This document shows, piece after piece, positions 51,114 to 59,534 of a stretch of 64,000 nt of DNA. The notes under the pieces are model-generated. The model was given only the letters and a program-made list of their open reading frames with translations. It had not been told where the DNA came from and did no database searches. Each line of letters starts with the position of its first letter. Within the stretch, counting starts at the first letter, position 1. The stretch is from contig CAKZFX010000014.1 in the NCBI GenBank assembly GCA_936908745.1, positions 124,001 to 188,000 on the forward strand. Reading direction: 5' to 3'. The translations under genes were made by a program, and so were the position numbers. The DNA is from an uncultured Chitinophagaceae bacterium. Its GTDB lineage: Bacteria; Bacteroidota; Bacteroidia; Chitinophagales; Chitinophagaceae.

Positions 51114-52619
51114 CTATTGCAGTTGCAAAAATGCATCGCCGATATGATCAATAATATCGGAGGCGATCAACGCTTCTCTGGAATGTTGCCTGGCCGCAAT
51201 ATCACCAGCTAAGCCGTGAAGATAAACACCCAGCAACGCAGTTTCGGTTGCTGAATAACCTTGCGCCAGCAAACCCGTGAGCAAACCGGTCAGTACATCA
51301 CCGCTGCCGCCGGTGGCCATACCTGCATTGCCGGTAGAGTTGAAATAACCTTTGCCTTGCGGCGTGGCAATAAAACTATGATGACCTTTTAGTATGATAA
51401 TAACATTGAATTGTTTCGCTTTTTCCAAACAAAGCAACACCCGTTCAAAATCATTGGCGCTTGTTCCGAAGAGCCGTTCAAATTCTTTGGGATGCGGTGT
51501 TAAAACAGAACCGGCGGGCAATTGTGAAAGCAGCACATTGTCTGCCGCTATTATATTTAATGCGTCTGCATCCAATACAAGCGGGCTTTTATACGATTGC
51601 AACAATGATTGCAAAGCCATTTTTGTTTCACCGGCCGTGCCTAATCCCGGCCCGATGCCAATGGCCTTATAAGTTAAAAGATCACTATTTAATTTGCTGA
51701 CTACTTCTGCATTTTCATCTACCGATACCATCGCTTCAGGAAAAGCTGTTTGCATAATTTGATACCCACATTGCGGAATATGACAGGAAACCAATCCCGC
51801 ACCGCTCCGCAGGCAGGCTTTGGCGGCGAGTAAAGCAGCACCCATTTTGCCATAACTACCGGCAATGAGCAATGCATGACCAAAGTTGCCTTTGTGACCA
51901 AAATCTCTTCGTGGTTTGTAAATGGAACGGGTGAGTTCAAAATCCGTTAATTCAAAGTTGGTTTCAACCGTTGACAAAAAACCAGGATGCAGGCCAATGT
52001 CAAGGATATGAATTTCACCGAGCCAGTTTTCGTTTTCGGCAAATAAAAAAGCGGGTTTGTAACATTGAAAGCTTATTGTATAATCTGCTTCAATCGCTGT
52101 ATTTCCTTTGGACGAACGATCGACAAATAAACCGCTGGCAATATCAATGGAAACGATAGTATGGGCCGAAGCGTTCAGGTGTTCCACCAAGGCTGCGGTT
52201 ACGCCGTCCAACTTACGGTTCAATCCTGATCCGAACAACGCATCAATGACGATGGTGTCATCGGGTAAAGAGTGAAAGGTTTCGGCTGATTGTATAAAGT
52301 AGATTTCTGAAAAGGAAAGTTGATGCAGCCGGGCGAGGTTGGTTTGAAAATCGGCAGTGCCTAAATGACCAAATTCAAGAATGTGCACAGAAACATTGTA
52401 CTGTTTTTCAACGAGCATTCTTGCAATCGCCAACCCATCGCCGCCATTGTTTCCTTTGCCACAAAAGATGGCGAAGGATTGCACTGCAGGGAATTTGTTG
52501 AGCAACCAATCCACGCATTGTGCCGAAGCCCGTTCCATCAGTTCGATAGATAAGATGGGTTCCTGTTCGATGGTATATTGGTCCCATGCTCTTATTTCTT
52601 CCGCAGAAAGAATTTTCAT
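51114..52619 (-). CDS. Bifunctional NAD(P)H-hydrate epimerase / ADP-dependent dehydratase
   Basis: The 501-residue fusion repairs damaged NAD(P)HX. The N-terminal YjeF_N epimerase part (about 1-215) has FCGKGNNGGDGLAIARML, DALFGSGLNR and IVSIDIASGL. The C-terminal ribokinase-like dehydratase (about 230-501) has GHKGNFGHALLIAGSYGKMGA, GPGLGTAG, LDADALNI, LTPHPKEFERLF and the ATP-site TGGSGDVLTGLLTGLLAQG. Both halves look intact. It is a single gene between the cytochrome lipoprotein and the serine hydrolase (51114-51055 gap 58 bp). Confidence 0.95.
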   Translation of the reverse strand: MKILSAEEIRAWDQYTIEQEPILSIELMERASAQCVDWLLNKFPAVQSFAIFCGKGNNGGDGLAIARMLVEKQYNVSVHILEFGHLGTADFQTNLARLHQLSFSEIYFIQSAETFHSLPDDTIVIDALFGSGLNRKLDGVTAALVEHLNASAHTIVSIDIASGLFVDRSSKGNTAIEADYTISFQCYKPAFLFAENENWLGEIHILDIGLHPGFLSTVETNFELTDFELTRSIYKPRRDFGHKGNFGHALLIAGSYGKMGAALLAAKACLRSGAGLVSCHIPQCGYQIMQTAFPEAMVSVDENAEVVSKLNSDLLTYKAIGIGPGLGTAGETKMALQSLLQSYKSPLVLDADALNIIAADNVLLSQLPAGSVLTPHPKEFERLFGTSANDFERVLLCLEKAKQFNVIIILKGHHSFIATPQGKGYFNSTGNAGMATGGSGDVLTGLLTGLLAQGYSATETALLGVYLHGLAGDIAARQHSREALIASDIIDHIGDAFLQLQ

Positions 52620-52656
52620 TCCTTAAAGTTGGGAAACTATGAGCAGAAAATTTGTC

Positions 52657-53928
52657 TTATTTTTTCTTTTTTTGAGTGGCACGCTGTGGCTTTTTAAAAG
52701 CTACTTTTTTCGCAGGTGCAGTCGGCGCTTGTTTTTCAGCAGCGCCTTCCGGTGATTCATCCGATTCCTGCGAAGGTTTCTTTTGCATATAGTCACCAAA
52801 AATATCATAGGAGAGGCGGGCGGCTGAATAAACAGCGCTTGTGAATTTATTGCCCAAAATGATCACGGTCACTTTTTCATCCATCAGCCGGGCAAATGCC
52901 GCATTGAAACCATGCCATCTGCCAAAATGATAGATCACTTTTTTACCATTGGGCATCAGCAGCATACGGAAACCTAAACCATAGTTATGGATCGAAGGTT
53001 TTTTATTGCTGTAAGCTGTAAATGCCGAGTCCAGCAAGGGTTTGCTCAATACCTGTTCCGTATATAAGGCCTGGTCCCATTTCAGCATATCCCTTGGCGT
53101 GGAGTAAATATTTTTATCACCATAGGTCAATTCTAAAAAATCGTTTTGCCAGAAGGTATTGTTGTTGCTGAATGACGGCGTAGATCGTGCCGAATCCGCT
53201 TGGGTGAAAACATAGGTATGCGTCATCTGCAGTGGCTCAAAATATTTTTCCCGCATATAATCAGGGAATTTTTTGCCTGTTACTTTTTCAATGATCAGCG
53301 CCAGCAATACATAGTTGGTATTACTATAACTGAACTGTTTGCCTGCCGGGAAACTCCGGTTGGGTTTTAATGAATAGAGCAGGCTCAGCACATCATCATT
53401 GGTCACATATTTCTTTTTATCCCAATTGCTGTTAGGAATAAAATAGATATAATTTGGCAGGCCGCTGCGGTGATTGAGCAGCATTTTAACCGTGATACCC
53501 GGATAAGGCAGGTTGGGAAAAAATTTAGTGATAGAATCGTCTAAGGCTATTTTATTTTCCTGCACCAGTCGCAGGGTTGCAACACCGGTAAATGTTTTAC
53601 TGGTGGAAGCAAGGTGCATGGCCGTGCTATCGGTAAGGCTGTCTGCTTTTTGCAGGTGAATTTTGCCCGCGTATTTTTCATAAATAATCTCACCGTTTTT
53701 GGCAAACAATATACTGCCGTTAAAACCACCTTTGAGCAAAGTAGAATCTAAAAACGAAGAAATAGCCCGGTAATAATGCCTGAATTCATCCCGGTTCAAT
53801 TCACCGGGTGTGGGCGGGTAGTATTCAAGTGAATCTTCTTCATTGGTTTCTTTGTCGGCAGCAACATTGCATCCACTAACAATCGTAAGGCAGATAAAAA
53901 AGCACAAAAAGTTTCTCATTACGGACAT
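52657..53928 (-). CDS. Serine hydrolase lipoprotein (beta-lactamase class C/PBP4*-like)
   Basis: The 423-residue protein has N-terminus MSVMRNFLCFFICLTIVSGC with lipobox. The active-site SxxK is in MHLASTSKTFTGV (STSK, about residue 117), the YxN motif is YSNTNY, and a HFG motif (YHFGRWHGF) replaces KTG. This is the class C/esterase-like group, which rarely hydrolyses beta-lactams. The C-terminus is an unusual Pro/Ala/Lys tail (AAEKQAPTAPAKKVAFKK...KKKK). A TATTTTTG box lies 4 bases upstream. Confidence 0.9.
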   Translation of the reverse strand: MSVMRNFLCFFICLTIVSGCNVAADKETNEEDSLEYYPPTPGELNRDEFRHYYRAISSFLDSTLLKGGFNGSILFAKNGEIIYEKYAGKIHLQKADSLTDSTAMHLASTSKTFTGVATLRLVQENKIALDDSITKFFPNLPYPGITVKMLLNHRSGLPNYIYFIPNSNWDKKKYVTNDDVLSLLYSLKPNRSFPAGKQFSYSNTNYVLLALIIEKVTGKKFPDYMREKYFEPLQMTHTYVFTQADSARSTPSFSNNNTFWQNDFLELTYGDKNIYSTPRDMLKWDQALYTEQVLSKPLLDSAFTAYSNKKPSIHNYGLGFRMLLMPNGKKVIYHFGRWHGFNAAFARLMDEKVTVIILGNKFTSAVYSAARLSYDIFGDYMQKKPSQESDESPEGAAEKQAPTAPAKKVAFKKPQRATQKKKK

Positions 53929-53932
53929 GCAA

Positions 53933-53940
53933 CAAAAATA
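53933..53940 (-). promoter_or_regulatory. -7 box TATTTTTG of the serine hydrolase gene
   Basis: The plus strand shows CAAAAATA, 4 bases before the minus-strand ATG; divergent from the serA promoter 70 bp away. Confidence 0.5.
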
Positions 53941-54009
53941 AGCGGCAAAGATTGCTTGTATTCACCTAATTTTTCCCCACCCGTTAATATCCGATAGCGT
54001 TGGTAGAGT

Positions 54010-54017
54010 TATATTTG
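54010..54017 (+). promoter_or_regulatory. -7 box TATATTTG before serA
   Basis: Exact TAnnTTTG match ending 4 bases before the ATG at 54022. Confidence 0.6.
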
Positions 54018-54021
54018 TACT

Positions 54022-55260
54022 ATGGCAACGAACACTACCACGAGTTATCCCAAAGAGAAGATCAAGATTTTATTTTTAGAAAATATCAGCGACCTCGCTG
54101 TAAAGAATTTTCGCCAGCATGGTTATGTGCAGGTGGAAAAAATAACAAAGGCATTGACAGAAGATGAATTGATCAAAGAGCTGAAAGACGTACATATTCT
54201 CGGTATTCGTTCCAAATCACAGATCACGGCGAAAGTGCTGGCGGCTGCCACCAAATTGCAGGCGATAGGCTGTTTCTGCATCGGTGTCAACCAGGTGGAT
54301 CTCAATGCGGCTACGCAACACGGCGTGGTGGTTTTTAATGCGCCTTATTCCAATACTCGTTCGGTGGCTGAGCTGGTGATCGGTTTAGCGATCATGCTGA
54401 TCCGTCGTATTCCTGATAAAAATAAAGCGGCGCATGAAGGTGTCTGGATGAAAGATGCCAAAGGGAGTTATGAACTGCGTGGAAAAACGCTGGGCATTAT
54501 CGGCTATGGCAATATCGGTTCGCAGGTAAGTGTGCTGGCCGAAGCATTGGGTATGAAAGTGCTGTTTTATGATGTGGAAACAAAGTTGCCATTGGGCAAC
54601 GCATCGGATGGAAAAACGCTGAAAGAAGTATTGTCCAAATCCGACGTGGTGACGCTGCACGTTCCTGAAACCGCACAGACAAAGAATATTATTAATAAAA
54701 CGACGCTGAAGCATTTTAAGAAGGGTTCTATACTGATCAACTATGCCCGCGGCGAAGTGGTGGACTTGGATGCATTGCGCAAAGCGATCGTTGATGGAAA
54801 TATCGGCGGAGCTGCAGTAGATGTGTTCCCCTGGGAGCCGGAAAAGAACGGGGACCGTTTTCAAACGCCGTTGCAGGATTTGCCAAACGTGATCCTGACA
54901 CCGCATATCGGTGGCAGCACGGAAGAAGCACAGCAAAACATTGGTGAAGACGTAAGTATCAAATTATATAACTACCTCGAAAAAGGGATCACTTTTGGTT
55001 CGCATACGGTTCCGGCGCTGGCCTTACCACCACAGGAGGGCAGCCATCGTATCCTGCATATTCACAATAACGTACCGGGTGTGTTGTCGGCTATCAATAC
55101 ACAGTTATCTAAAAACAATATCAATATCGTGGGTCAATACCTGAAAACAAACGAAGATATTGGTTACGTGGTGCTCGATGTGGACAAGCAGCTTTCTTCA
55201 AAAGCGTTGCAGTTGCTGAAAGAGGTGAAGGAGACGATTAAGGTAAGGATGTTGTATTAA
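54022..55260 (+). CDS. serA: D-3-phosphoglycerate dehydrogenase
   Basis: The 412-residue enzyme starts serine synthesis from 3-phosphoglycerate. Seen: GIRSKSQITAKVL and the NAD site LGIIGYGNIGSQVSVLAEALGMKVLFYD (about residues 157-184), substrate Arg in NYARGEVVD, catalytic HIGGSTEEAQQNIG, and a C-terminal ACT domain (HRILHIHNNVPGVLSAINTQLSKNNINI, about 335-412) of the E. coli short type that binds serine for feedback control. Confidence 0.95.
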   Translation: MATNTTTSYPKEKIKILFLENISDLAVKNFRQHGYVQVEKITKALTEDELIKELKDVHILGIRSKSQITAKVLAAATKLQAIGCFCIGVNQVDLNAATQHGVVVFNAPYSNTRSVAELVIGLAIMLIRRIPDKNKAAHEGVWMKDAKGSYELRGKTLGIIGYGNIGSQVSVLAEALGMKVLFYDVETKLPLGNASDGKTLKEVLSKSDVVTLHVPETAQTKNIINKTTLKHFKKGSILINYARGEVVDLDALRKAIVDGNIGGAAVDVFPWEPEKNGDRFQTPLQDLPNVILTPHIGGSTEEAQQNIGEDVSIKLYNYLEKGITFGSHTVPALALPPQEGSHRILHIHNNVPGVLSAINTQLSKNNINIVGQYLKTNEDIGYVVLDVDKQLSSKALQLLKEVKETIKVRMLY

Positions 55261-55375
55261 ATGAGAAATAAATAATAAGAAATAAGGAATGAGAAAGTCG
55301 GTCTCCGATTGTCAGTTATTTTCTCATTTCTTATTTTATGTTTCTTATTCCTTATTTCTATCCGATTCCTTATTC
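55261..55375. repeat. AGAAATAAG-word quasi-palindrome
   Basis: GAGAAATAAATAATAAG AAATAAGGAATGAGAAAG on the left, TTTCTCATTTCTTATTTT...TTATTCCTTATTTC on the right. The right side overlaps the last codons of the convergent gene at 55345, so its protein ends in repeat-encoded residues (ESDRNKE). Confidence 0.7.
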
Positions 55376-55782
55376 TCAAAATTCTTCCACACTATTTTCC
55401 TGTTCAGTAAAAATGCAATGGCAGCAAACGGAAAAACAAAAAGGTAACGATAAAAAATATACAGGAAACTGGCTTCATTCCCGAAAGCACCGCCATTGTA
55501 ATAGTCAAAAAGCACAAATCCCATCGTTGGCACAACTGTAATAATAAGCCCGGTGAAAAAATAGTAAATGTTCTTTTTCTTTTTTGATTTGTTATTGAGC
55601 AAAGTCTTTAGCACCTCATTTACAAGCAGCAGGCAACCAAAAATAACCCCGACAACAGGTATTCCATAGAAAATTACGTAAGCCAGGAATTCAAAACTAA
55701 CCGGTCTGCTGTAAATAATAATATCCGCAACAAGCATGATAAAGTAAGAAAGTACGGATACCAGCAATGTTTTTTTTGTCAT
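55345..55782 (-). CDS. Hypothetical four-helix membrane protein
   Basis: The 145-residue protein has four hydrophobic segments: LLVSVLSYFIMLVADIIIY, FLAYVIFYGIPVVGVIFGCLLLV, YYFFTGLIITVVPTMGFVLF and YIFYRYLFVFPFAAIAFLL. A Lys-rich loop (NNKSKKKKN) follows helix 2. No family is recognised. Its last seven residues are encoded within the AGAAATAAG repeat. A second piece of the same repeat lies upstream (55800-55868), so the gene is flanked by it on both sides. Confidence 0.65.
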   Translation of the reverse strand: MTKKTLLVSVLSYFIMLVADIIIYSRPVSFEFLAYVIFYGIPVVGVIFGCLLLVNEVLKTLLNNKSKKKKNIYYFFTGLIITVVPTMGFVLFDYYNGGAFGNEASFLYIFYRYLFVFPFAAIAFLLNRKIVWKNFENKESDRNKE

Positions 55783-55799
55783 AGTAAAGTATTTTTAAA

Positions 55800-55868
55800 T
55801 GAGAAAGCAAATCCTCAAGTCTCAGCTACTTTCTCATTCCTTATTTTATATTTCTTATTCCTTATTTT
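55800..55868. repeat. AGAAATAAG-word repeat, second copy
   Basis: AATGAGAAAGC ... TTTCTCATTCCTTATTTTATATTTCTTATTCC, related to 55261-55375. Confidence 0.6.
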
Positions 55869-56776
55869 CTCCCGCTAATTATGTAATACCCGAAATGTTT
55901 CCTGAACAACCCTAAAAACATACCGAGCACCGGCGCATACACATTTTCCCATCTTTCTTTTTTCATTTTCAGGCTGCGGTTTTTCCAGATCTCATTTGCA
56001 AAAAATTTGATACAGGTCCAGGGCACGTATAAAACCGAAGGCGCAATCTGGTAACTGATTTCTTTGACAGTAATATCTTTTAGACCATATTTCCATAACA
56101 ACGCTGTAAACTCATCAATGTTGGCAAAAGACGGAACGGCCCAGAATTTTGTGACACGGTTGTAGAGATACGTAAACAATTTTGGTCTTTTAGCAGCCGG
56201 TTTCAGAAAACCATCGGCGATGCAAAAGCGGCCGCCCTTTCTCAATGTTCTTGCCATTTCGGCAATAAACAACTCTTTGTTATGACTATTGGCGTGGCAG
56301 GCGCTTTCCAGAGCGTAGGCATGTGTAAAGGTTTCGTCGGCAAAATCAAGGCTTTCAAAATTGCTGCAAACGATTTTTACCTGTTCTTCCAAACCTTCTT
56401 TTACAATCAGCTCGTTGGCTTTGGTAATCTGGTAGTTTGAAATGGTAACACCGGTAATATTCGCCAGCGGGAGATGGGTGGCGGCATACCGGGCCACAGT
56501 GCCCACACCACAACCCAGGTCGGCTACACTGGCTTCCTCGTCAATTGGTATTTCCAGTCGTTTCAATACTTCGGCGTTCATATTGACCAGCATTTTTTCA
56601 AGCGAAAAAATATCAGTGAACTTTTTTAAGTAGCCAAAGTGCATATTGAAATTCCGGCTCCACATTTCATAGTCAGGGCCGGCCACATCATAGTAGTTTT
56701 TAATGACTGAATAGGTGTTCTGGACGGTAACAGGCGGGGTTTTTGCCAGTTGTGGGGCGGCTATATCGCTTTCCAT
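55862..56776 (-). CDS. Sterol/tocopherol-MTase-like SAM methyltransferase
   Basis: The 304-residue protein has SAM motif I VADLGCGVGTVARYAA (about residues 84-99), GVTISNYQITKANEL (motif II, as in Erg6/gamma-tocopherol-type enzymes), and ALESACHANSHNKELFIAEMARTLRKGG. N-terminal MWSRNFNMHFGYL is the substrate-side segment of that group. The natural substrate (sterol, quinone, lipid or secondary metabolite) cannot be told; no biosynthetic cluster surrounds it. The C-terminus contains a basic helix region (KNRSLKMKKERWE). Confidence 0.85.
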   Translation of the reverse strand: MESDIAAPQLAKTPPVTVQNTYSVIKNYYDVAGPDYEMWSRNFNMHFGYLKKFTDIFSLEKMLVNMNAEVLKRLEIPIDEEASVADLGCGVGTVARYAATHLPLANITGVTISNYQITKANELIVKEGLEEQVKIVCSNFESLDFADETFTHAYALESACHANSHNKELFIAEMARTLRKGGRFCIADGFLKPAAKRPKLFTYLYNRVTKFWAVPSFANIDEFTALLWKYGLKDITVKEISYQIAPSVLYVPWTCIKFFANEIWKNRSLKMKKERWENVYAPVLGMFLGLFRKHFGYYIISGRK

Positions 56777-56843
56777 GTTCGTTGATTTGAATGTAAAGTT
56801 AATATAGAAAAAATTAAATTTTCAGTAATTATTGAAAATTGTG

Positions 56844-56851
56844 TAACTTTG
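56844..56851 (+). promoter_or_regulatory. -7 box TAACTTTG upstream of the NDH-2 gene
   Basis: TAnnTTTG match 120 bases before the NDH-2 ATG; the leader contains a four-codon frame (56871-56885). Confidence 0.45.
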
Positions 56852-56971
56852 TAGTATAAACAGTTCAAGTATGAAATCAACATAAAATCAGCGAGCTAAA
56901 CTATCATCGGGGGCGATGGTAATTTTTAGGTGAATTCCATCTGACCATATAAAACAATAAAAAATAAACAG

Positions 56972-58246
56972 ATGAAAGTCGTTATCATAGGCGCCGGCTT
57001 CGGTGGGCTTCGGTTGGCCAGGAAGTTGAACAATAAGGCAGGTTTTGAAGTGACATTGATAGACCGTTTCAATTATCACCAGTTTCAACCCTTGTTTTAC
57101 CAGGTGGCTACAGCGGGACTCGATGCCAGCAATATTTCATTCCCGTTGCGGAAGGTTTTCCAGAAAAGTAAAAACGTAAGAGTGCGGCTGGCCGAAGTAA
57201 AAGAGATCATTCCATCCGCCAATAAAGTGGTTACGGACGTTGAAGATTTTGCGTATGATGTATTGGTGCTGGCTACCGGTGCGGATACCAATTTCTTTGG
57301 CAATAAACAACTGGAGCAACATGCGTTGCCGATGAAGTCAACCGTGGAAGCGTTACAGGTTCGTTACCGTTTATTACAGTTATTTGAAAACGCTCATTTT
57401 ATTGACGATAAAACAGAACTGCAGCGCCTGATGAATATTGTGATCACCGGCGGTGGACCAACGGGTGTGGAGGTGGCGGGCGCATTGGCGGAAATGAAAA
57501 AACAAATCTTGCCAAAGGATTTTCCTGAACTCGATTTTTCGATGATGAATATTTATTTGCTCGAAGGCGGCCCCAAAACACTGGCGGCCATGAGTGAAAA
57601 ATCAGCCGCACAATCTCAAAAATATTTGGAACGCCTCGGTGTGAAAGTGATGACGAACACGTTGGTGAAAGATTATGATGGTAAAGAAGTGTTGCTGAAT
57701 GATGGCAATAAAATAAATGCGGCCACAGTGATCTGGGCAGCAGGTATCAAGGGAAATGTGCCGGCGGGTGTGGATCCTTCATTGATCACAAGAGGCAACC
57801 GTATCATCACCGACAGGCATTGTCTGGTGCAGGGTTCTTCCAATATTTATGCGATAGGAGACCTTGCCTATATGGAAACGCCTAAATTTCCGAAAGGTCA
57901 TCCGCAGGTGGCGCCGGTGGCGATGCAGCAGGCCGATGTGCTGGCACATAATCTAATTATTATAGAACGCAAGTCGGACTTATCCAATCAATACGAGTTT
58001 GAATACAAGGATAAAGGTTCAATGGCAACCGTTGGCCGCAACCTGGCCGTGGTGGATATTCCCAAACCAAAGTTGCATTTTGGCGGCTTTATGGCGTGGA
58101 TGATCTGGATGGGATTGCACCTGATGCTGATACTGGGTGTGAAGAACCGCTTCTTTGTTTTCCTGAACTGGTTATATAGCTATTTCACACATGATCAGAA
58201 CCTGCGGTTGATATTTAAAGAATTTGATAAAAGAGATTTTCGATAA
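56972..58246 (+). CDS. Type II NADH dehydrogenase (NDH-2)
   Basis: The 424-residue flavoprotein passes electrons from NADH to quinone without pumping protons. Two dinucleotide folds are visible: VVIIGAGFGGLRLARKL (residues 3-19, FAD) and IVITGGGPTGVEVAGALAEM (about 153-172, NADH). AIGDLAYMETPKFPKGHPQVAPVAMQQ follows. The C-terminus FMAWMIWMGLHLMLILGVKNR plus FLNWLYSYF is the membrane-association helix pair. A possible alternative is a related sulfide:quinone reductase, but the motifs favour NDH-2. Confidence 0.93.
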   Translation: MKVVIIGAGFGGLRLARKLNNKAGFEVTLIDRFNYHQFQPLFYQVATAGLDASNISFPLRKVFQKSKNVRVRLAEVKEIIPSANKVVTDVEDFAYDVLVLATGADTNFFGNKQLEQHALPMKSTVEALQVRYRLLQLFENAHFIDDKTELQRLMNIVITGGGPTGVEVAGALAEMKKQILPKDFPELDFSMMNIYLLEGGPKTLAAMSEKSAAQSQKYLERLGVKVMTNTLVKDYDGKEVLLNDGNKINAATVIWAAGIKGNVPAGVDPSLITRGNRIITDRHCLVQGSSNIYAIGDLAYMETPKFPKGHPQVAPVAMQQADVLAHNLIIIERKSDLSNQYEFEYKDKGSMATVGRNLAVVDIPKPKLHFGGFMAWMIWMGLHLMLILGVKNRFFVFLNWLYSYFTHDQNLRLIFKEFDKRDFR

Positions 58247-58252
58247 ATACAG

Positions 58253-58319
58253 CTCCCGCAGATCTCGCTGATTAGCGCAGAAAATACACATCAGCGAATA
58301 TCTGCGTTATCTGCGGGAG
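58253..58319. repeat. CTGCGGGAG-word hairpin
   Basis: CTCCCGCAGAT (58253-58263) and ATCTGCGGGAG (58309-58319) are perfect complements with further inner pairing (CGCTGATTAGCGC / AATATCTGCG). It lies 6 bp after the NDH-2 stop and can serve as its terminator, followed by TTTTCTTTTT. Confidence 0.75.
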
Positions 58320-58349
58320 ATTTTCTTTTTCATTCTTGAAATAATTTTT

Positions 58350-58424
58350 ACCACATAGGAGCATAGAAACATCGGTTTCACATAGAAGAAATGCTTAGTG
58401 ATTCTTTGTGCCTTTGTGGGAAAT
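58350..58424. repeat. ACCACATAGG-family repeat, left copy
   Basis: 75 bp from ACCACATAGGAGCATAGAA to TTTGTGGGAAAT. The copy at 58893-58967 has the same length with 8 differences; together they bracket the gene at 58449. Confidence 0.85.
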
Positions 58425-58448
58425 TCTCCTTAACCAAAACTTCACCGT

Positions 58449-58886
58449 ATGAAATACGAAATCCCTAATTGGCTGATCATTGCCGGTGGCATCGGTCAAA
58501 TGTTTACTGCGTTGATTTATCCGTATGTGCGCCATGTTGTTTTTGACTGGTACAATGATATCAAGAAACTCAAACCATTGAACCAGGAGATTGCAAAAAC
58601 CTACGGGCGTTATATACAGGGATTAAATTTTTCCTTTGGATTGATCACTATTTTGCTGGCAGATGAGTTAAAGAACCAGACAGGTTTAGCAGTGGGCCTT
58701 ACAGGTTTGATTGCTGCCTACTGGTCAGGTAAATTGGCTACACAATTTGCTTATTACCCGATGTATCAAATACCCAATAAGTGGTTTATAAAAGTGGGAG
58801 AAGTGTTCATGAATGGCCTGTTTATTTTGTTTGCGTTGGTATATATCTGGTTGTTTATCGGAAATCTTTCAGGTTTTCTGAAATAG
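58449..58886 (+). CDS. Hypothetical four-helix membrane protein bracketed by direct repeats
   Basis: The 145-residue protein has hydrophobic segments WLIIAGGIGQMFTALIYPYV, FSFGLITILLADEL, GLAVGLTGLIAAYWSG and VFMNGLFILFALVYIWLFIG. Charged loops are few. No family recognised. The two 75-bp ACCACATAGG repeats lie directly before and after it, in the same orientation, the only gene in the window packaged this way. Confidence 0.7.
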   Translation: MKYEIPNWLIIAGGIGQMFTALIYPYVRHVVFDWYNDIKKLKPLNQEIAKTYGRYIQGLNFSFGLITILLADELKNQTGLAVGLTGLIAAYWSGKLATQFAYYPMYQIPNKWFIKVGEVFMNGLFILFALVYIWLFIGNLSGFLK

Positions 58887-58892
58887 GTTTTT

Positions 58893-58967
58893 ACCACATA
58901 GGAGCATAGAAACATAGATTTCACATAGACAAATTTCTTAGTGATTCTTTGTGTTTTTGTGGGAAAT
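58893..58967. repeat. ACCACATAGG-family repeat, right copy
   Basis: Same 75-bp length and orientation as 58350-58424 (67 of 75 positions equal by hand alignment). It ends 2 bp before the stop of the convergent gene. Confidence 0.85.
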
Positions 58968-58969
58968 AT

Positions 58970-59482
58970 TTACGAAAGACCTTTAACGATCTTCCTCGCC
59001 CGTGACCGGAAAGCTGCCGATTCATTTTCCCATTGTGATTCGATCACGACTTTGAGTTCGTTTTTGATCTCCGGGTATTGGTTGGAAAGGTTGTGCAACA
59101 CCGTCAATGAAAAAGCCTTGATAGCTGGTTTCTCTTTCGGGGCAGTGATAAAATCAAAACAAATATTCATTACATCGCCCTGGAATTTTTCAGGAATCGT
59201 TAATCCTTCCATCAGCCGGATGCCGTTTCGTTTTACCGCATCGTGTATGCCCTGTTTTTGCAACTGCTGCAATAATTTTTTCCAATGCTTTCTGATCAGC
59301 GAAGGATTGTCTATCACTGCATAACTCATTGGCCACGCTGCCCGTTGCACCAGCAGCGGATCATCGCCGGTAAAAAGTGCAAACAGTTCATCAAATTTTT
59401 TTTGATCAGCGCCGATCCAGTTGACGATTTGTGCGGTACTTGCTTTGGATTGACCTTTGAGTAGAGTCTCCTTTAACTGCAT
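58970..59482 (-). CDS. HEAT-like helical repeat protein
   Basis: From the ATG at 59482 (MQLKETLLKGQSKAS) the protein has 170 residues. It shows a series of helical pairs with HEAT-like character (QIVNWIGADQKKFDELFALF, LLVQRAAWPMSYAVIDNPSL, IRKHWKKLLQQLQK, AIKAFSLTVLHNLSNQYPEIKNELKVVI). Cytosolic; likely a protein-binding adaptor (inference). The longer frame upstream crosses the terminator of the preceding BAX-inhibitor gene and is rejected. Confidence 0.72.
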   Translation of the reverse strand: MQLKETLLKGQSKASTAQIVNWIGADQKKFDELFALFTGDDPLLVQRAAWPMSYAVIDNPSLIRKHWKKLLQQLQKQGIHDAVKRNGIRLMEGLTIPEKFQGDVMNICFDFITAPKEKPAIKAFSLTVLHNLSNQYPEIKNELKVVIESQWENESAAFRSRARKIVKGLS

Positions 59483-59486
59483 AAAA

Positions 59487-59513
59487 AAAGACGATTCATA
59501 AAGAACCGTCTTT
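59487..59513 (-). terminator. Terminator of the BAX-inhibitor-1 gene
   Basis: CGTCTTT (59507-59513) with AAAGACG (59487-59493); on the minus strand the stem is followed by a run of seven Ts. It stops just 4 bases before the next start codon. Confidence 0.7.
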
Positions 59514-59534
59514 CTAAAATACGATTTATACCGA

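Noticed and set aside
52657..53928. Calling the serine hydrolase a beta-lactamase and linking it to the blaI/blaR1 pair
   Set aside because: The third motif is HFG rather than KTG, the gene is about 6 kb away on its own promoter, and no BlaI-type dyad was found before it.
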